From: Acidimicrobiia bacterium | Lineage (GTDB): Bacteria > Actinomycetota > Acidimicrobiia > Acidimicrobiales > Poriferisodalaceae | Assembly: GCA_022826045.1 (NCBI GenBank) | Contig: JAJDVQ010000023.1 | Span: 62,001-126,000, forward strand | Reading direction: 5' to 3' | Length of the DNA stretch: 64,000 bases | Part shown: positions 52,531 through 61,529 of the stretch, in pieces | How positions within the stretch are numbered: position 1 is the first letter of the stretch | Layout of the letters: each line of letters begins with the position of its first letter | The notes under the pieces: generated by a model | Database searches by the model: none | Seen by the model: the letters and a program-made list of their open reading frames with translations, nothing else | Told to the model about the DNA's origin: nothing | Position numbers and translations under genes: made by a program

Positions 52531-55500
52531 ATGGCGAAGGCGATGCCTGGCGGGGGAGCCGAAAAGGCTGGCAATCTGAATGAGCATCTGTGGACGGCGC
52601 TGCGCCTCGCCGAGATGCTCCAAGGGAAGGCGCGTCGGATCCGCCTTGAGCCGTTCGGCGAAGCAGGGACCGGCATCGAGTTCGAACTTGTCGACGATGA
52701 GGGCGTCGCCTGGGTTGAGCAGGTCAAGAGCGGAACAGCGACCTGGACTCCCCGGAGGCTCCGAGCGGAGGGAGTGCTTGCGGATGCGAAGCTGCAGGTT
52801 GAACGCGGGCGTCTCTTCCGCTTCATTGCGCTGGGTGCCGGCGCTGTAGCTCTCGACACGCTCACAAGCCGTTCCCGGCAGTCGGAGAGTGTCGACGAGT
52901 TCGTTGCGTCGCTCTCCCAGGACGACAAATCCGCCTTGGGCATAATCGTCGATTCGTGGAACACCACGCATGATGAGGCTTGGCGCTTGCTTCGCGGGAT
53001 CCATGTGGATCATCACACGATCGACGATCTGCGCATGATCGTGGATGTGAATCTGCGGTTGCTCTACACCGACGATCCTGATCTGGTCCGAGGTGAGCTA
53101 CGAAACCTGTGCGACGACGACATGCATCAGGCACTGACGTCTCCAGTCGTTCGTGATCATTTCGAATCGCAGAACTTCACACGTCGCCTGATCCGGGGAG
53201 ACCGCAACGTCATCGACGCCCTCCACAAGTCGCTGGCCCGTCATCAGCGCCGCATCGAGTTCTCGGAACCAGCCTTCGGTCTCGTCAGCCGCCAAGACGC
53301 GAACACCGTCGTCGACAAGCTGTGCGATCCGCAGAGCGGTCAGGTCGTCGTCATTGACGGCAGCGCGGGCTCTGGCAAGTCGACTATCGCCAGCCAGACA
53401 GCGGCCCTTCTCGAGCGCCGCGGCTGGCATGTGGCTGTCGCGCGGATGGATTTGGACGGTCGTGTTGCCACATCAGCGCAATTGGGCCAAGCGATGGATC
53501 TGGACGAGTCCCCGACTGTGCTGCTGGCGGGCATCTCGGGCGACGAACCCGCGCTGCTCGCCATCGACCAGCTCGACGCTGTCAGCACCTACAGCGGCCG
53601 GATGCCAGACAACTTCGACGCAGTTGACGAGGTCATCACCGAAGTCAAGTGTGCGCCGAACATCAAGGTGCTTCTCGTAACCCGGTCGGCTGATCTCGAG
53701 GCCGATCCGCGTTTGTGCGCTTTGCTCGACGCTCAGGGGAGCTTCGGCAGGCATACCGTCGGCGAACTCGCAATGGAGGACGTGACGGCCTTGCTGGAGC
53801 AGGCAGGAGTGCCAGTGCCTTCGTCGGAGGCGACTCTTCGACTGCTTTGTACCCCACTACACCTGTCGGTGTTCAGCCGCTTGTCCGAGTCCGCCCGAGG
53901 CCGCGACTATTCGACGCTGCAGCAGATGTACGAGCAGTACACCGGGGAAGTGTGTCGCCGCGCTGACCAACGAGCAGGTCACTTGGACTGGGATGCGGTC
54001 ACTGTGCCGATCGTCGAGTACATGAACGAGCACGAGGTTCTCGCCGTCCCCGCGTCGGTTCTGGATGGGGCGAACCGGCTGGAAGTAGGGGCTCTCGAGT
54101 CGGAGTCCGTCTTGGTGCGTGACGAGACGCATTACGCGTTCTTCCACGAGTCGTACTTCGATTTTCTCTTCGCGCGCTCGTTCGTCGCGAAGGGGAACGA
54201 TCTGCGCTCGTTTCTATTGAGCGACGGGCAGGCCCTGTTCCGCCGGGCACAGACCCGCCAGGTGCTGGACCACCTCTTGGCGACCGATCTACCCGCGTTC
54301 TACGGGACCGTCGTGGACCTCTTGGAACATGATCAGATCCGTTCCCACATCAAGGCACTGGTCGTCAATCTGCTGCGACAGGTCCCCGCTGAATCGGCGG
54401 ACTGGACGCGGATCGGCCCGCTGGCCTGGTCCGATTCGTGGCTTGCTCGCAAGCTCGTGAGCCTGCTCTGCCAACCGGCATGGTTCGATGCCGCCGACGG
54501 CCTCGGCCTGTGGGAACAATGGCTCGACGACGCTGAGAAAGCCGAGATGGCGTTCAACCAACTCGTGTCCGCCGCACGAACTCGGCCCATGCGAATCGTC
54601 AGCCTGTTGAAGCCCCGCATCGAGGAAACCGATGAGTGGCGCGCTCGCCTCGCGTCATTGGTTTCGTTCTCGCTTGGCAGCGATCTCGTTGAGTTCACCC
54701 TGGAGCTCATGGAACTCGGGTATCTCGACAACTTCGGCACGGCACTCGGCGGCCTCCCAGAAATCTGGTGGATCGTTGACGCGCTCAGGAGCGAAGATCC
54801 CTCCGACGCGGCCCGGCTCGTCGGAGCGATCCTCCAGCGCGGCCTCGCCCGGGCGCAGGCCGACGGCCGTGGCGACCCGTTCGAGACCGGGCACCTGTCG
54901 ACCGACCCGCAGCTGCGTTCTTCGATTGTCGAAATCGCACGTGACGCCCCTGAGGCTTTTGTGGGCTCAGTGTTGCCCTTCGTGATTGACGTCGCCATGG
55001 TCGGGCAGCGGCAGCATGACGAGTTCCTTCCGATCGGCAGCCGTTGGGGGTATCGGCATGTGTCATCGAACTACTCCGTTGACGACATCGTGTTCAATGC
55101 CACCGACGATGCGCTGCGAAACCTTGCTGCGGCGGACCCCGCGATGTGTGCGGCAACACTTGGGCCGCTGTTGATCGCTGAGAGCGCTGAATTGCGATTC
55201 CTCGCTTGCCGGGCGTTCGAGGCTGGCGACGATCACGAAAGTGCCGTCGAGTGGTTGGTGTCCGATCCACGCAATCTCAGGCTCGGATGGCTGGACGGCA
55301 ACTGCTGGGCTTCCCGCGATCTCATCGAGAAGCACTCACCGCGCTGCTCGGCCGAACTGTTGGTCCGGCTTGAAGAAGTTGTGCTCAGCCACAACCCTGA
55401 GTTCGAGAAGGAGAATCGCCGGTGGAGAGACCGGGACAAGTACGACCTTCTCTCTGCGCTTGATCCAACACGCATGTCGACGCATGCACGCGGACTGCTG

Positions 55501-56946
55501 CGAGAACTTGAACGACGCTTCGTCGAGTCGCCTCCGACCCCTCCGCAACCAATCGAGGCCTACTCGGTCGGCTCGCCCATCGACGACGATTCCGCGACCC
55601 ACATGTCGGACGAGAACTGGCTTCGGGCGCTCCGAAAACACACCAGTCTCGAGCCAGCATGGGGCCGGCGCACCGAACGGGGCATCGGCGGTGCCCGAGA
55701 ACTGGCCCAGCAACTCGGCGGGCACGCCCAGGCTGAACCGGAGCGCTTCGCCGGGCTCGCTATGCGATTCGACGCTCAGATCCCCGCAGTCGCCATGGAC
55801 AACATCTTGACCAATGTCGCGAAGGGTCTCGACGCCGACAAGTTGGCTGTCCTCTGCCAGCACGCGCGTGATGTGTACGGGGAGGAATGCAGCCTCTCGA
55901 TCTGCCGGGCGATCGCTGACGCACTCATTGTCAACCCAAATCTCGTTGAGATGCTCCGCGATTGCGCGGGCGACGCTGACCCTGAACATGAACTGGCGCG
56001 AACACCTGCAAACGGCGGGGGTGTCTACTTCGGCGGTGACCTTCTGACGGCCGGGATCAACTCGACACGAGGCGAAGTTGGGCATGTCATTGCCCGGCTT
56101 CTTGCCCGTGGCCCGGACTATGCCGATGACTTGGCAGACACGGTCGAGGCGCTGTCCACAGACCGGATCATGGCTGTGCGGGTGTGTGCCGCCGAGGCTG
56201 TCAGCGCGTTGGCTCGGTACACTCCGCAGACCGCACTGGACGTCGCACACAGGCTGCTCGGCGATGAACTCGAGCTTCTGGACGCACCAACCGTGCAACA
56301 CCTGCTCCGGAACGCCGTCCTGAAGGATCCCGATCGCTTCGGGCCGTACCTCGCGGCTGCGCTCGCACACGGCGGCGAGATTTCAAGTCAGGCAGGCCGC
56401 ATTTGGGCGATCGCGCGTTGGAACGACCGAATGCCTGAAGCATGCACCAACGACTTCGTAGACCTCCAGCCGGATGCCAGACGCGGGGCAGCAGTGGTGT
56501 ACGCCAACAGCCTCCCGGACTGCATGGACGACCTGACTGTCGCCCTCTGTGACGACGAAGATGCCGTCCGAAGCGCCGCCGCCGATGCTGCTCGGCACCT
56601 CGACGGACTTGACGAACTCGATGCGCAACGCCTCATCGAAGCGCTGTTGGGCAGCCCGGCGTTCTCGCAGGCCAGCAAGGGTCTCCTGCGTTCACTCGCA
56701 CGCCGGGAAGGAAAGCTGCCAGCGAGTTCGCTGAACGTGTGCGAATGCGTCGTCGAGATCAGCGGTGCCGACATTGGCGACATCCGTACTTCGAGCGCCC
56801 TGATGGGACGTGATCTCACGGCTCTCGTGCTACACCTCTACCGACAAGGCACTCCGTCCGTCAGAACGCGGTGCCTCAACATAGTGGACCGACTCGTCGA
56901 GACCGATGTCTACGACACGATGGAAGCCATCGACGAAGAACGCTGA
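52531..56946 (+). CDS. Giant STAND (NACHT-like) NTPase with N-terminal nuclease-like domain, Avs-like
   Basis: This 1471-residue protein has three parts. Residues about 1-110 contain GIEFELVDDEG then WVEQVKSG, fitting the D/E...(Q/E)xK core of Cap4/DUF4297-type nucleases. A P-loop NTPase follows: Walker A IDGSAGSGKST near 277 and an acidic Walker B-like stretch LLAIDQLDAV near 345. The remaining 900 residues are helical and repeat-like, with HEAT-like spacing near the end (VRSAAADAARHLDGL). This effector-STAND-sensor layout is that of antiviral STAND (Avs) proteins, which bind a phage protein and then activate their nuclease. ATG 52531 follows GGAGTCGAGGCAGCG. It lies 124 bp after mod. A mod-like relic sits on its other side. 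Confidence 0.83.
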   Translation: MAKAMPGGGAEKAGNLNEHLWTALRLAEMLQGKARRIRLEPFGEAGTGIEFELVDDEGVAWVEQVKSGTATWTPRRLRAEGVLADAKLQVERGRLFRFIALGAGAVALDTLTSRSRQSESVDEFVASLSQDDKSALGIIVDSWNTTHDEAWRLLRGIHVDHHTIDDLRMIVDVNLRLLYTDDPDLVRGELRNLCDDDMHQALTSPVVRDHFESQNFTRRLIRGDRNVIDALHKSLARHQRRIEFSEPAFGLVSRQDANTVVDKLCDPQSGQVVVIDGSAGSGKSTIASQTAALLERRGWHVAVARMDLDGRVATSAQLGQAMDLDESPTVLLAGISGDEPALLAIDQLDAVSTYSGRMPDNFDAVDEVITEVKCAPNIKVLLVTRSADLEADPRLCALLDAQGSFGRHTVGELAMEDVTALLEQAGVPVPSSEATLRLLCTPLHLSVFSRLSESARGRDYSTLQQMYEQYTGEVCRRADQRAGHLDWDAVTVPIVEYMNEHEVLAVPASVLDGANRLEVGALESESVLVRDETHYAFFHESYFDFLFARSFVAKGNDLRSFLLSDGQALFRRAQTRQVLDHLLATDLPAFYGTVVDLLEHDQIRSHIKALVVNLLRQVPAESADWTRIGPLAWSDSWLARKLVSLLCQPAWFDAADGLGLWEQWLDDAEKAEMAFNQLVSAARTRPMRIVSLLKPRIEETDEWRARLASLVSFSLGSDLVEFTLELMELGYLDNFGTALGGLPEIWWIVDALRSEDPSDAARLVGAILQRGLARAQADGRGDPFETGHLSTDPQLRSSIVEIARDAPEAFVGSVLPFVIDVAMVGQRQHDEFLPIGSRWGYRHVSSNYSVDDIVFNATDDALRNLAAADPAMCAATLGPLLIAESAELRFLACRAFEAGDDHESAVEWLVSDPRNLRLGWLDGNCWASRDLIEKHSPRCSAELLVRLEEVVLSHNPEFEKENRRWRDRDKYDLLSALDPTRMSTHARGLLRELERRFVESPPTPPQPIEAYSVGSPIDDDSATHMSDENWLRALRKHTSLEPAWGRRTERGIGGARELAQQLGGHAQAEPERFAGLAMRFDAQIPAVAMDNILTNVAKGLDADKLAVLCQHARDVYGEECSLSICRAIADALIVNPNLVEMLRDCAGDADPEHELARTPANGGGVYFGGDLLTAGINSTRGEVGHVIARLLARGPDYADDLADTVEALSTDRIMAVRVCAAEAVSALARYTPQTALDVAHRLLGDELELLDAPTVQHLLRNAVLKDPDRFGPYLAAALAHGGEISSQAGRIWAIARWNDRMPEACTNDFVDLQPDARRGAAVVYANSLPDCMDDLTVALCDDEDAVRSAAADAARHLDGLDELDAQRLIEALLGSPAFSQASKGLLRSLARREGKLPASSLNVCECVVEISGADIGDIRTSSALMGRDLTALVLHLYRQGTPSVRTRCLNIVDRLVETDVYDTMEAIDEER

Positions 56947-56961
56947 CTCGCCCTACAGCAA

Positions 56962-57054
56962 ATCGTGGATGCGGGATCAGCTGAGCAGTTCTGCGTGAAG
57001 CTGCGAGGGATCGACGTGTTCGACGCGACCACCGGCGGCATCCTCATCACATAA
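56962..57054 (+). pseudogene. Relic of the 3' part of a mod-type methyltransferase gene
   Basis: The frame from 56962 to TAA 57054 reads AEQFCVKLRGIDVFDATTGG. The intact Mod protein at residues about 862-880 reads AEQFCVKLKGIDVFDPTTGD. The nucleotide match runs from 52059 and 56980 for about 60 bases with scattered differences. There is no start codon or upstream domain, so it is a fragment. The differences show that it is not a very recent copy; it probably comes from a related second mod gene lost when the STAND gene arrived, or from an old duplication. Confidence 0.8.
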
Positions 57055-57174
57055 CCTGACCCCACCGAGCCCAGCAGCCCGATCCCAAAAAATCGCGAAG
57101 GCTCGGCAATGAAGCAGGCCGCTACGTTCAGATCCCGCGCAACGCGCCAAGAGCGCCTTCCCTACGCTCTGGGC

Positions 57175-57984
57175 GTGCCAATACAGCAGATTCCTCTCTT
57201 CTCGCCGCCGTTCGTCGAGAAGGTTGCGAAAGTGCTCGGCGACGGCATGACTGGCACCGAACTCGGCATCGTGTTTGCCGCTTCCAGCATCAGCGACGTC
57301 GACGGTCTTGGTCAGACGAAGTGGAAGCGGATCGCTAACGGCCTGCTGCATCGCCAACATCAGGACCGACTGGGCAACTGCGTTGTTCGCTTCATCACCG
57401 AAGCCATGTCGCCCGTGCGGTTTCACGACGACCCTGCTGGCTTCGGCCGGCTCCAGAGCGCGCTCAACGCTGTGCTCGTGTTCGAAGGGCTGAAAGTCAA
57501 CGACAAAGGGCAGGTCGCCCGGGATTCACAAGGCGCAGCACGCACGCTCGACGAAGCGGCCGAACGCTCCAGCGCCGTACACGCCGAGCTCGTCAGACGC
57601 GAAGCGCACGCCGATGCACTCCGCTATTGCACCGCTGAGATTTTCGCCAAGGACAATTTCCATGCCGTGTTCGAAGCCACCAAGAGCATCACAGCGCGGT
57701 TGCGCACCATGACGGGACTGACAGACGACGGCACGCAACTCGTCAACGCGACCTTGCTGCCGAAAGCCAACCCGCGCATCGCCATCAACCATCTCGCAGA
57801 CGAGACCGACCGATCTGAACAGAATGGATTCGCTGGCATCGTCAACGGAATGATCGGGCTGTACCGCAACCCACCTGCACATGTGCCCAGACTGGAACGC
57901 GACGTAACCGATCCCGAACTGCTCGAAGCGTTCGCCGTCATCTCGATGATCCACCGCCGGCTCGACCACGCCATCGTTCGCTGA
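57175..57984 (+). CDS. TIGR02391-family HEPN protein
   Basis: The protein matches the TIGR02391 (Ymh) family. It starts VPIQQIPLFSPPFVEKVAKV, has LGQTKWKRIANGLLHRQH in the N-terminal half, and ends with the HEPN-like active-site motif YRNPPAHVPR before a predicted helix. HEPN proteins of this kind are presumed RNases that act in defence islands. GTG 57175 matches the family start better than ATG 57109, which adds a basic leader (MKQAATFRSRATRQERLP). With the leader it has 291 residues. It lies downstream of the STAND gene and the mod relic on the same strand. Confidence 0.82.
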   Translation: MPIQQIPLFSPPFVEKVAKVLGDGMTGTELGIVFAASSISDVDGLGQTKWKRIANGLLHRQHQDRLGNCVVRFITEAMSPVRFHDDPAGFGRLQSALNAVLVFEGLKVNDKGQVARDSQGAARTLDEAAERSSAVHAELVRREAHADALRYCTAEIFAKDNFHAVFEATKSITARLRTMTGLTDDGTQLVNATLLPKANPRIAINHLADETDRSEQNGFAGIVNGMIGLYRNPPAHVPRLERDVTDPELLEAFAVISMIHRRLDHAIVR

Positions 57985-58130
57985 GACGGCCACGGCTGGG
58001 CCTGTCGGATGATTCGCGCTGGGTTCTTCGCGGAGTTCAAGATGGCGGAGACTCACCTCCCCGTACGAAGGCGGAATCCTGGGCGACGGCCAGCTTGGCT
58101 AAGCTGTCTCACTTGTGATACCATGCCGCG

Positions 58131-58367
58131 ATGGACGAGGTGACTATCCGGCAGCTTCGCAACCACGGGGGCGACGTCGTGGATCGGGTGCAGGCGGGTG
58201 AACGGCTTACGGTGACACGGTCTGGTCGTCCGGTGGCGGAGTTGCGGCCGTTGCCCCGTCGGGCGCTTGATGCGTCGGCTTTGCTCGAGCGCTGGCGGTG
58301 CCTGCCGCTGGTCGACCCTGATCGGCTTCGCTCCGATATCGATGACGTGTTGGACCCGAGCTTGTGA
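58131..58367 (+). CDS. Phd/YefM-family antitoxin
   Basis: This 78-residue antitoxin has the Phd N terminus MDEVTIRQLRNHGGDVVDRV and LTVTRSGRPVAELRPLPR, followed by a short toxin-binding tail. It overlaps the downstream PIN toxin gene by four bases (GTGA). A possible extended -10 (TGTGATAC, ending at 58121) with TTGGCT upstream at 58095 could drive the pair with a very short leader. The spacing of 15 bases is tight, so the promoter is only suggested. Confidence 0.92.
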   Translation: MDEVTIRQLRNHGGDVVDRVQAGERLTVTRSGRPVAELRPLPRRALDASALLERWRCLPLVDPDRLRSDIDDVLDPSL

Positions 58368-58786
58368 GTGCGGTGTACCGGCGCGGCGTGCTCGACACGA
58401 ACACGGTCATCGGATTGCCGCGGATCGTCGATGCCGATGCGCTGCCTGCGGAACCGGCCATCACCGCCATCACGCTGGCCGAGCTCGCCGTCGGGCCGCT
58501 CGCAACCGCTGACGAGACCGAGCGCAGCCGCCGTCAGGCTCATCTGCAGCAAGCCGAGGCCGATTTTGATCCGCTGCCGTTCGACGACGCTGCGGCCCGG
58601 GCCTTTGGCCGGGTCGCTGCAGATCTGCGTGCAGCGGGCCGCAAGCCCGCGGCGCGTGCCTACGACGCGTTGATCGCAGCCACGGCCATCGCCAACGGTT
58701 TGCCCTTGTACACCGCCAATCCCAGCGACTTCGAGGGCATCACCGAACTCGAAGTCGTAGCTGTGCCCATCGGCAGCCCTACCTGA
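58364..58786 (+). CDS. vapC: PIN-domain ribonuclease toxin, VapC family
   Basis: This 140-residue PIN toxin has YRRGVLDTNTVIGLP with the first Asp, ITAITLAELAVGPL with the Glu, then RAYDALIAATAIANGLPLYTANPSDFEGI with the C-terminal acidic residues. It is a predicted Mg-dependent RNase neutralised by the overlapping Phd-type antitoxin. It is convergent with the PIN/Xre-ImmA pair on the other strand, 18 bp from its end. Confidence 0.94.
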   Translation: MSAVYRRGVLDTNTVIGLPRIVDADALPAEPAITAITLAELAVGPLATADETERSRRQAHLQQAEADFDPLPFDDAAARAFGRVAADLRAAGRKPAARAYDALIAATAIANGLPLYTANPSDFEGITELEVVAVPIGSPT

Positions 58787-58804
58787 GAACCGCAGTGGCT
58801 CTGC

Positions 58805-59371
58805 TCAGAAGTCAGGCTCGAAGTAGTCGACACGAATCTGACCGTCGTGCACAGGCCGAAGCCAGCGATCCGCCGCTGCCATGTCGTCTGCGATGTCGAC
58901 TGCATCCTGGGCCGTGATGATGTCCTGCTCGACGGCGCTGCGGAGGATCTCGACTGTGTCGATCACCCTTGAGTGCCCGAGTTCCGGGCGGCGGGTCGCG
59001 AACTGGTAGGCCGCGTTGTCATCGGTCGCGAGCATCCCGTCGTGTTTCTCGGCCAGCACGATGCTCTGTGCTTCGCCTCGGTGGCCTTGGGGCGGTCGCC
59101 GGCCGTCGGAGAGAGCGATGCGCAGATTGTTGACGAGTCGTCGCTCGTCGCGAGTGAGTTCCGGAGGATCGCCGAGCCACGATTCAGCCAGGATCTGCGT
59201 GCAATGCGCCTCGCCCTCATCAGCCGCGGCACCGATCTCATCAAGAACCGCCGGCGCCACTCTGGGCTCGGGCAGCGACCCATGGACGCCCTCGAGAACG
59301 TCGAGACAGTCCGCTGCCGAGAAATGACGCAAGGTGACGGCGTCGTGCAGTACCGGTCTGTCGTCCACCAC
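58805..59371 (-). CDS. PIN-like putative toxin of an Xre-ImmA pair
   Basis: This 188-residue protein has a PIN-like pattern: an N-terminal DAVTLRHFSAADCLDVLEG segment with an acidic start, PRVAPAVLDEIGAA with a conserved-type E, GEAQSIVLAEKHDGMLATDD with E and D, then AYQFATRRP. This is the divergent PIN variety (COG2405-like). It starts 21 bp after the stop of the Xre-ImmA gene, at GTG 59371, and is likely co-transcribed. Such pairs have been proposed as toxin-antitoxin modules in which the Xre-peptidase is the antitoxin. Confidence 0.72.
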   Translation of the reverse strand: MVDDRPVLHDAVTLRHFSAADCLDVLEGVHGSLPEPRVAPAVLDEIGAAADEGEAHCTQILAESWLGDPPELTRDERRLVNNLRIALSDGRRPPQGHRGEAQSIVLAEKHDGMLATDDNAAYQFATRRPELGHSRVIDTVEILRSAVEQDIITAQDAVDIADDMAAADRWLRPVHDGQIRVDYFEPDF

Positions 59372-59392
59372 GCCGCCTCGGTTGTGTCGCCG

Positions 59393-60604
59393 CTATACAG
59401 CTACGGGGTCGGCGTCGTAGGCCTGCCTCACGATGTCGGGCGAGTCCTTGGGCGTCGAGTAGTCCTCGGTGATGGCGTCGGCCGTCTCCCACGCCTTGCT
59501 CAGTTTCTCGACGAGCTCGTCGGTCTCCACATCGAGCAGTCCTGCCAGCGGCGCTGCGCTGATGGTGCCGTCCCAGATTCCGCGGATGCAGCGGGTGGTG
59601 AGGTGATGCGGCGGCTTTCGAGGCGGCCGCTCGCGGGCCGCCAGCAGCATTGCCGATTCCTCGGTGTCACAGAGCGCCCGGAGCAGGCCGTGGAGCCCGG
59701 CGTTCTTGAGCGCATCACGCCCGGCGGCGTTGATGACCTGCAAGTTGTGCAGCCTGTAGATCAGCGACTCGAAGCTCACCCCGAAGTAGCGGATCATCAT
59801 TGCCAAGCACCTCGCGTCGCGCCCGTGTTCTTCGATCAACGAGTTGATTCCCTGCTGAGGCATCAGCAACGCTGCGGCGAAGGCATTCGCCAACCGCTCC
59901 TCGTCGTTGTTGCCCCTCAGGTCTTCGTCGATCTTGATCTCAGAACCATCCACAGCGAGCACATGGCCGAGCTCATGGGCCAACGTGAACATCGCTCGAG
60001 GTCGAATCACGTCTGCGTTGATGAGGATGAAGGGAAACTCGGGATCTGTCAGGGACATTCCCAGCGGCCCGTCTTCGCCCAACGACTCAACCATGACATC
60101 TACGCCGAACTGGTACTCAATCGCCGTTGTGAGGGAGGCAAATCGGTCCGCTTCTGGCGGACCGCTTGTCAGATCACCGAGGCGCTGGCCGGCCCATTCG
60201 GCCAACTGATTCGCCCGATCCAACCACCGCCCGTCGTCGCCCGCCGGCACGCTCGCAACTGCCGGCTGAGCCTCGTGGCCGCCGTCGCGAAGCACGTGAT
60301 GAATCTCCGCGAGCGCGATCAGCCTCCGGTGCGCCTCTCGTGCGGACACCGTCGCGTCCCCAACGCGAGGGGCAACAGCGAGTCGGCCGAGCAACGAGTC
60401 CGGCTCCAGGATCGCCAGCTCTGAGACGCCGACAAGATCCGCGAATGTCGTGAGTTCTGCGTCACCGATATCGAGAGCGCCGCGCTCGACGGCAGTCAAC
60501 TCCTCGGCCGTCAAACCGAGCGCGCCAGCCACATCGTCGAGCGGTGCCCCGGCTTCAACCCGCAGCTGCTGCACCCGACGGCCGATGTCGGCCGCTTCCC
60601 CCAT
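59393..60604 (-). CDS. Xre-family regulator fused to ImmA/IrrE metallopeptidase (COG2856-type)
   Basis: From ATG 60604 the 403-residue protein begins MGEAADIGRRVQQLRVEAGA with an Xre helix-turn-helix (PLDDVAGALGLTAEELTAVE). The centre carries the zinc-peptidase motif FTLAHELGHVLAV (HELGH) and DEERLANAFAAALLMP with the third ligand, as in ImmA/IrrE/COG2856 proteins. These cleave repressors or act as antitoxins. The track start at 60730 is an unlikely extension. The preceding 260 bp, 60605-60864, hold no gene and should contain the promoter. Confidence 0.9.
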   Translation of the reverse strand: MGEAADIGRRVQQLRVEAGAPLDDVAGALGLTAEELTAVERGALDIGDAELTTFADLVGVSELAILEPDSLLGRLAVAPRVGDATVSAREAHRRLIALAEIHHVLRDGGHEAQPAVASVPAGDDGRWLDRANQLAEWAGQRLGDLTSGPPEADRFASLTTAIEYQFGVDVMVESLGEDGPLGMSLTDPEFPFILINADVIRPRAMFTLAHELGHVLAVDGSEIKIDEDLRGNNDEERLANAFAAALLMPQQGINSLIEEHGRDARCLAMMIRYFGVSFESLIYRLHNLQVINAAGRDALKNAGLHGLLRALCDTEESAMLLAARERPPRKPPHHLTTRCIRGIWDGTISAAPLAGLLDVETDELVEKLSKAWETADAITEDYSTPKDSPDIVRQAYDADPVAV

Positions 60605-60864
60605 CACCCTCAAGTATCGGATGCTTGGGCCTGCCCTGCAAGCACCGCGGCGCGAACGAGGGGTGCCGTCGGGCGTTGAGACGTACCGCAGCGATGCAGG
60701 CGAAGAGGCGCCTTGGAGTCGTGTGCGCAAGCGAGAGCCGGTGCGAGGAGCCTGATGGCGGGTGACTCTACGAGAATCATGCGACCCCGACGCACACTGC
60801 GCATCACCGTGCCGACGCTGGCGCTGCTGTACGCATCGGACAGGGCGCGGGTGCTTGCTGCCAC

Positions 60865-61065
60865 TCAGGCGTTGCCGATCAGTCGGCGCAACGCGTCGAG
60901 GTTGTCATCCTCGCCTTCATTGCCGAGATACAGCTTGCAGCACTCGGTGCCCTGATTCTTGATTTCGACGATCAGCGTGTCCGAGTCCCGGTCGATGTTG
61001 AACACAGCGCAGCAGCCGTCGCCTGTCTCCAAGACGAAACCGTCGGGGAAGCCAGAACGGTGCAT
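60865..61065 (-). CDS. Small protein of unknown function
   Basis: From ATG 61065 the 66-residue protein MHRSGFPDGFVLETGDGCCA contains AVFNIDRDSDTLIVEIKNQ and three or four cysteines (GDGCCAV, TECCKL), then an acidic tail DNLDALRRLIGNA. It is not recognised. The paired cysteines suggest metal or disulfide binding. It lies 35 bp downstream of the PIN toxin gene on the same strand and could be a third member of that toxin-antitoxin transcript. The longer ORF to 61221 is a frame extension without support. Confidence 0.5.
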   Translation of the reverse strand: MHRSGFPDGFVLETGDGCCAVFNIDRDSDTLIVEIKNQGTECCKLYLGNEGEDDNLDALRRLIGNA

Positions 61066-61100
61066 GAGCCGACCGTAGCGGGGTTCAGCGCGACGCCGGT

Positions 61101-61529
61101 TCAGGGTTCGGGCGTGAGCAGCGAGATTGTGCGCTGGCCTGATGCCCGGTAGATGCGGAAATCGGAATCGAGGGTCAGGAGTTGCGCATCGGAGAAGCGC
61201 TCTGCCAGCCGCACCAGACATGCGTCTGCGAACGACATCGGAACGTTGCTGTACTGCTCCATGAGGCGGCGCAGGTGCGCCATGTCACGCTCGGACTCCG
61301 TGACAGCAACAGTGCTCACCATGCCGCGCTCTGCGAGGCGCAGCGGCAAGGCCTCGTTCGCGCCCGCACGCCGCAGCAGGAAGGCAGCCTCGGAGAGGAC
61401 GGCCTCGCAGGTCAACAGAGGCGGTTCGAGGCGCTCCAGTTGCGCTGCCGCCCAGTCGTGGTGAGGCTCGGAACGATCTAGCGCGGCGACGAGAGGGCCG
61501 GTGTCAATGAGCGAGACTGCGACGGCCAC
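61101..61529 (-). CDS. vapC: PIN-domain ribonuclease toxin, VapC-like
   Basis: This 142-residue PIN protein has SLIDTGPLVAALDRSEPHH at the N terminus (first Asp), LLTCEAVLSEAAFLLRR with the Glu, and MSFADACLVRLAERF plus LLTLDSDFRIYRA with the two C-terminal aspartates. It overlaps the upstream ribbon-helix-helix antitoxin gene by 26 bases, so the two are translationally coupled. It is a predicted RNase toxin. Confidence 0.93.
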   Translation of the reverse strand: MAVAVSLIDTGPLVAALDRSEPHHDWAAAQLERLEPPLLTCEAVLSEAAFLLRRAGANEALPLRLAERGMVSTVAVTESERDMAHLRRLMEQYSNVPMSFADACLVRLAERFSDAQLLTLDSDFRIYRASGQRTISLLTPEP

